A model generated the notes under the pieces. The model was not told the origin of the DNA and made no database searches. It saw nothing but the letters and a program-made list of their open reading frames with translations. 15,845 nucleotides of DNA from Actinomycetes bacterium. Its GTDB lineage: Bacteria; Actinomycetota; Acidimicrobiia; Acidimicrobiales; RAAP-2. A program made the translations under genes and the position numbers. Shown here in pieces: positions 12,629-15,845 of this stretch. Every line of letters starts with the position of its first letter. Position 1 is the first letter of the stretch. Location of the stretch: the NCBI GenBank assembly GCA_021800645.1, contig JAJYYT010000009.1:1-15845 (forward strand), given 5' to 3'.

Positions 12629-13862
12629 AAGACGGTGCCACGACACGAAGTCGGACGGTGGCCTCGAGCGCCTCGAGCCCCTTCACGAGCGCGGCGGGCG
12701 GAGGCGCCGAGATGTCCGTGATCACGTAGCCGACGTCGCCGCGGGTGCCGAGAAGCTCACCTTCCACGTTGAGCCCGTGCTCGGCGATGAGGGAATTGAC
12801 CTCGGCGAGCACTCCGGGGACGTTGTGATGGATGTAGAGGAGGCGCCACGGGCTGGCGGGCTCATAGAGGTCCAGGGGCGGCAGGTTGACGCTGAGCGCC
12901 GTCGCCCCGCGCTCCACGTACCGGACGAGCTTGCCCGCCACGAAATTCCCGATGTCCTGCTGGGCCTCCTCGGTCGAGCCACCGACGTGCGGCGTCAGGA
13001 TCACGTTGGGGAGGCCCCGCAGCTCTGAGACGAAGGGCTCCGAGCTGCTCGCCGGCTCACGGGGGAAGACGTCGACCGCGGCGCCTGCGAGATGCCCCGA
13101 GACCAGGTGCTCACGGAGTGCCGTGTGGTCCACGACGAACCCGCGGCTCAGGTTGAGGAACAGGCTGCCGCCCCGCATCCGCGACAGCTCTTCCTCGCCG
13201 AACAGCTGCCGGTTGGCAGGCCGTCCGTCCACGTGCAGCGTCACGATGTCCACGGACTCGAGCAGCTCCTCGAGGCTGCCACAGGCGCGGGCGTTGCCGA
13301 GCGCGAGCTTGTCAGCGGTGTCGTAGAACGAGACGCTCATCCCCAAGGTCTCGGCGAGCACCGAGAGCTGGCTCCCGATGTTGCCGTAGCCGACGATGCC
13401 CAGGCGGCGCCCGCGGATCTCGTGGCTCCCGGTCGCCGACTTGTCCCAGACCCCGGCGTGCATCGCCGCGTTCTTGTCGGTGAGCCGCCTGGTCAGGGCG
13501 ATCATCTCGGCGATCGCCAGCTCGACAACACTGCGGGTGTTGGAGAACGGGGCGTTGAAGACCGCGATGCCTCTGGAGGTGGCCGCGGCGAGATCAATCT
13601 GGTTCGTTCCGATGCAGAAGGCCCCGATTGCGAGGAGCCGGGGGGCCGCGTGCAGCACTGCCCCGGTCACGAGGGTTCGTGACCGTATCCCCACGACGTC
13701 CACTCCGCCCAAGCGCGCTCCGAGCTCCTCTGCGTCCAGGGCCCGGTCGACGGTCTCCACCTCGAACCCAGCCGCCTCGAGCTCGGACACCGCGTCTCGA
13801 TGGACGTTCTCCACGAGGAGGGCTCGGAGCTGCCGTCGATCCCCCGTCCGCGGCTCGCTCAC
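12624..13862 (-). CDS. serA: D-3-phosphoglycerate dehydrogenase with C-terminal ACT domain
   Basis: Oxidises 3-phosphoglycerate to 3-phosphohydroxypyruvate, the first step of serine synthesis. 412 residues, E. coli SerA type (410). Seen: LVENVHRDAVSELEAAGFEVE at the N-terminus, FCIGTNQIDL and FNAPFSNTRSVVELAI, NAD-binding loop GIVGYGNIGSQL, catalytic Arg in LNLSRGFVVDH, Glu in DVFPREP and His in LTPHVGGST. The C-terminal ACT domain (HHNVPGVLAEVNSLIAEHGLNVEGELL) is the serine feedback-inhibition module. Start: GTG 13862 is preferred because it gives the same N-terminal length as E. coli SerA and follows GGGGGA by 6 nt. ATG 13919, 19 codons upstream with GAGGG before it, is the alternative. It lies just downstream of pheA on the same strand, probably forming an amino-acid biosynthesis pair. 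Confidence 0.93.
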   Translation of the reverse strand: MSEPRTGDRRQLRALLVENVHRDAVSELEAAGFEVETVDRALDAEELGARLGGVDVVGIRSRTLVTGAVLHAAPRLLAIGAFCIGTNQIDLAAATSRGIAVFNAPFSNTRSVVELAIAEMIALTRRLTDKNAAMHAGVWDKSATGSHEIRGRRLGIVGYGNIGSQLSVLAETLGMSVSFYDTADKLALGNARACGSLEELLESVDIVTLHVDGRPANRQLFGEEELSRMRGGSLFLNLSRGFVVDHTALREHLVSGHLAGAAVDVFPREPASSSEPFVSELRGLPNVILTPHVGGSTEEAQQDIGNFVAGKLVRYVERGATALSVNLPPLDLYEPASPWRLLYIHHNVPGVLAEVNSLIAEHGLNVEGELLGTRGDVGYVITDISAPPPAALVKGLEALEATVRLRVVAPSS

Positions 13863-13887
13863 CCTCGATCCCCCGTCCCCGGTGCGC

Positions 13888-14001
13888 TCATCGCCGACTT
13901 TCCAGCTCCACCGCGCCATCTTCCCTCGCCCCGAGCCGGGCCGCGGTGCAGGCCGTCATCGTGGCGGAGATGTCGAAGCAGGCGAGCCGGACGTCGCTCA
14001 T
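13888..14001 (-). CDS. Possible 37-residue small ORF between pheA and serA
   Basis: ATG 14001 overlaps the pheA stop in the classic ATGA arrangement. The frame (MSDVRLACFDISATMTACTA, then a polar end) closes at 13888, before the preferred serA start at 13862. No ribosome binding site or known family is seen. It may be a chance frame, or serA may begin at 13919 inside it. Its only support is the position and overlap. Confidence 0.2.
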   Translation of the reverse strand: MSDVRLACFDISATMTACTAARLGAREDGAVELESRR

Positions 14002-14969
14002 GGCCGCCGGTCGGCGGCCGCCGCGCCGATGACCTGCGCTCGGAGCCCGGACAACCACTCGTCCGCCTTCTTCCACGCGGCCTCTGCCTGCTCACGCCGC
14101 TCCGGCGCGTGTCGCCCCCCTGCCGGGTACGACCCCAGAAACTTCACGTCCGCCAGGCTGGCACGCAGATCGCGCAGACAGTCGGCGACGACCTCGTCCG
14201 CGACGTGCCCGGCGAGGTCGATGGCGAAGCAGTACTCGCCGAGACCCTGCTTGGTCGGGCGGGACTCGAGACGGGTGAGGTTGATGCTCCGTGCGGCGAA
14301 TTGCCCGAGGATGCCGTGGAGGTTCCCCGGGCGGTCCGCATCCTGGAAGCAGACGATCGTCGTGCGGTCGTGTCCGGTCGGCGCGGGGATGCCTGCGCTG
14401 CCGACCCCGACAAACCGGGTCTGGTTCCCTTCGAAGTCCTCCACGTCCTCAGCGAGGACCGTGAGGCCGTAGAGGTCGGCGGCGAGCCGCGGCGCGACTG
14501 CCGCGGCATGCGGGTCGGGGTGGCTCCCGAGCTGTCGTGCCGCGTCGGCGGTGGAGTTCGCCGCGACGGTCTCGACGTAAGGAAGCCGCTCGGCGAAGAA
14601 CCGCCGGCACTGCGCAAGGGCGACCGGGTAGGACACGACCCGGCGCACGTCGTGGAGGGCCGTCCCGTGCGGCGCCATGAGGTGGAGCCGGACGTCGAGC
14701 ACCACTTCGCGTTGGATCAGGAGGTCGACGTCGAAGATCAGCGCGTCGAGCGTGTCACGCACCACGCCGTCGATCGCGTTCTCGATGGGCACGAAGCCGA
14801 CGTCGACGCCCCCCGAGCGCACGGCCTCGAGCACGTCGCCGATCGTGTCCATGGGCTCGAGCGCGGCCGAGGCGTAGTCCTCTTGGGTGAGGAGCGCCTC
14901 CTCGGTGAAGGTGCCGAGCGGCCCGAGGAAGGCGACGGAGCACGGCGGGCGGGTCGCAGGGCGGGGCAT
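13998..14969 (-). CDS. pheA: Prephenate dehydratase with ACT domain
   Basis: Converts prephenate to phenylpyruvate in phenylalanine synthesis. 323 residues, a monofunctional PheA. The catalytic domain (about 10-190) shows VAFLGPLGTFTEEAL at the N-terminus, VPIENAIDGVVRDTLD, and the TRF catalytic motif in NQTRFVGVG (Thr184-Arg185-Phe186). The ACT domain follows, with PGNLHGILGQFAARSINLTR and the ESRP phenylalanine-binding signature, so feedback inhibition by Phe is expected. A C-terminal helix of about 35 residues closes the protein. The ATG 14969 start agrees with the family N-terminus; the frame is open much further upstream but has no homology there. It is divergent from larB with only 24 bp between the starts. 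Confidence 0.95.
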   Translation of the reverse strand: MPRPATRPPCSVAFLGPLGTFTEEALLTQEDYASAALEPMDTIGDVLEAVRSGGVDVGFVPIENAIDGVVRDTLDALIFDVDLLIQREVVLDVRLHLMAPHGTALHDVRRVVSYPVALAQCRRFFAERLPYVETVAANSTADAARQLGSHPDPHAAAVAPRLAADLYGLTVLAEDVEDFEGNQTRFVGVGSAGIPAPTGHDRTTIVCFQDADRPGNLHGILGQFAARSINLTRLESRPTKQGLGEYCFAIDLAGHVADEVVADCLRDLRASLADVKFLGSYPAGGRHAPERREQAEAAWKKADEWLSGLRAQVIGAAAADRRP

Positions 14970-14993
14970 CGCAGGGCAGGATAGTGAGCCACC

Positions 14994-15755
14994 ATGGATC
15001 AGTCGTTCATCCACCAGTTGCTCGTCGACGTCTCGAAGGGGGACTGCGACCCGGACGAGGCGGCACGTCGGCTGCGGCACCTGCCGTTCGCCGACCTGGG
15101 GTTCGCGCGCGTGGACCACCACCGAGCCCTGCGCCAGGGCTTCGCCGAGGCGGTGTACGGACCCGGCAAGTCCCCTGAGCAGTGTGCGTCCATCGTCGTG
15201 GAGCTCCTCGACGCGTCCGGTGGGCCGGTGCTCCTGACCCGTGCCGATCCGGCACAGGTCTTCGCGGCACGCCAAGCCGCGATCGAGGCAGGTCACGGCG
15301 AAGCCAATGTCACCCCCACGGGCAGCCTCTCGATTGTCGCGTGGCGCGCCGCGCCCAGGCGCCCAGGCCGCATCCTCGTCCTCACCGCCGGGACGGCGGA
15401 CCTGCCCGTCGCCGACGAGTGCCGTGCGGTGCTGCACGCGCTGGGTTTCTCTCCCGCATTGCTCGCCGACTGCGGCGTCGCAGGGGTGCACCGGCTGCTC
15501 GCGTCGGTAGAAGAGCTCCAGGACGCGGACGTGGTCGTCGTCGTTGCCGGGATGGAAGGGGCACTTGCGAGCCTCGTCGGCGGGATCACCGCGGCTCCGG
15601 TGGTCGCAGTGCCGACGAGCGTCGGCTACGGCGCCTCCCTCGAAGGAGTGACGGCGCTCCTGGCCATGCTTGCGTCGTGCGCCTCGGGGATCACGGTCGT
15701 CGGGATCGACAACGGCTACGGCGCCGCCTGCGCGGCTGCACGTTTCCTCCGGTGA
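14994..15755 (+). CDS. larB: LarB, nickel-pincer nucleotide cofactor synthase (AIR carboxylase-like)
   Basis: LarB carboxylates and hydrolyses nicotinic acid adenine dinucleotide to pyridinium-3,5-biscarboxylate mononucleotide, the first step toward the nickel-pincer cofactor of lactate racemase (LarA) and relatives. 253 residues, the usual length. Family blocks seen: FARVDHHRALRQGFAEAVYG, VLTAGTADLPVADE, the PurE-like VVVVAGMEGALASLVGG, APVVAVPTSVGYGAS and SCASGITVVGIDNGYGA. The last contains Cys229, at the conserved LarB cysteine. Start ATG 14994 has only a weak ribosome binding site (GTGAG). A GTG at 15752 overlaps its stop by 4 bp and opens a frame that leaves the window, where larC would be expected. 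Confidence 0.93.
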   Translation: MDQSFIHQLLVDVSKGDCDPDEAARRLRHLPFADLGFARVDHHRALRQGFAEAVYGPGKSPEQCASIVVELLDASGGPVLLTRADPAQVFAARQAAIEAGHGEANVTPTGSLSIVAWRAAPRRPGRILVLTAGTADLPVADECRAVLHALGFSPALLADCGVAGVHRLLASVEELQDADVVVVVAGMEGALASLVGGITAAPVVAVPTSVGYGASLEGVTALLAMLASCASGITVVGIDNGYGAACAAARFLR

Positions 15756-15845
15756 GCGCGGTGAGCACCCCCAGCGCCGGGGGAGGGCGGGCCGGGGCTC
15801 GCGAAAGGCGGACCGGGGGCCGGGGAGGGCGGGCCGGGGGCCGGG
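15752..15845 (+). CDS. Possible start of a gene coupled to larB (partial)
   Basis: GTG 15752 overlaps the larB stop (GTGA), and a second in-frame GTG lies at 15761. The frame is open to the window end and encodes VSAVSTPSAGGGRAGARER and further Gly/Arg-rich repeats. The LarC N-terminus is not recognisable here; the real start could lie beyond the window and this could be a repetitive leader. Confidence 0.3.
   Translation, partial: MSAVSTPSAGGGRAGARERRTGGRGGRAGGR
15781..15839. repeat. GC-rich repeat pair downstream of larB
   Basis: The 17-bp sequence GGGAGGGCGGGCCGGGG at 15781-15797 recurs at 15823-15839, offset 42 bp (14 codons), among further GGGGCCGGG runs. The offset again preserves frame in the reading frame opened at 15752. 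The array continues to the window edge. Confidence 0.7.

Overview
The window is very GC-rich, strongly GC-ending in codon third positions and densely packed, with many GTG starts, 4-bp stop/start overlaps and several probably leaderless starts. The gene content (tandem GNAT protein, DHA2 transporter with MarR regulator, OmpR-type two-component pair, actinobacterial-style ApbE, NuoF-like protein, small ferredoxin) suggests an actinomycete in the broad sense (Actinomycetota), possibly of the Acidimicrobiia. That placement is inference. I see no rRNA, tRNA, insertion sequence, prophage or CRISPR.

Layout. (1) 1-889, minus: 5' part of a molybdenum/tungsten formate dehydrogenase alpha subunit with an in-frame UGA exactly at the selenocysteine position, followed by a SECIS-like hairpin. 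It lacks the usual N-terminal [4Fe-4S] domain. (2) 973-1830, plus: tandem-GNAT acetyltransferase. (3) 2021-3883, plus: membrane protein with a SipW/ER-type signal peptidase fold whose catalytic Ser is Ala, fused to a long cytoplasmic coiled-coil and repeat tail. (4) 3634-6383, minus: MarR regulator translationally coupled to a 14-TM DHA2 exporter. The exporter's repeat-rich tail is antisense to the repeat tail of gene 3. (5) 6475-8629, minus: histidine kinase and OmpR-family response regulator. (6) 8854-12573, plus, divergent from the two-component genes: a tight five-gene redox operon of small membrane-anchored protein, ApbE flavin transferase, two-haem ferric-reductase-like membrane protein, NuoF-like flavoprotein and 3-Cys ferredoxin. 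(7) 12624-14969, minus: pheA and serA. (8) 14994-15755, plus: larB (nickel-pincer cofactor synthesis), overlapped by a reading frame that runs off the window.

How the parts work together. The response regulator is likely to control both itself and the divergent redox operon, because both promoters carry the same TCAT-N7-TCAT direct repeat. The redox operon looks like an electron path from NAD(P)H or reduced ferredoxin through a NuoF-like flavoprotein to a membrane cytochrome b, with ApbE flavinylating an unidentified partner; the small membrane protein is one candidate. A triple 11-bp repeat just upstream of the MarR promoter may extend the regulon to the exporter.

A theme across the window is in-frame minisatellite expansion. 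Perfect or near-perfect tandem repeats, all in multiples of 3 bp (6, 15, 18, 18, 24 and about 42), sit mainly at protein ends or linkers in at least five unrelated genes. The most notable points are the selenocysteine formate dehydrogenase with SECIS, the apparently dead signal peptidase fused to a coiled coil, the double-strand-coding repeat overlap, and the shared direct-repeat operators.
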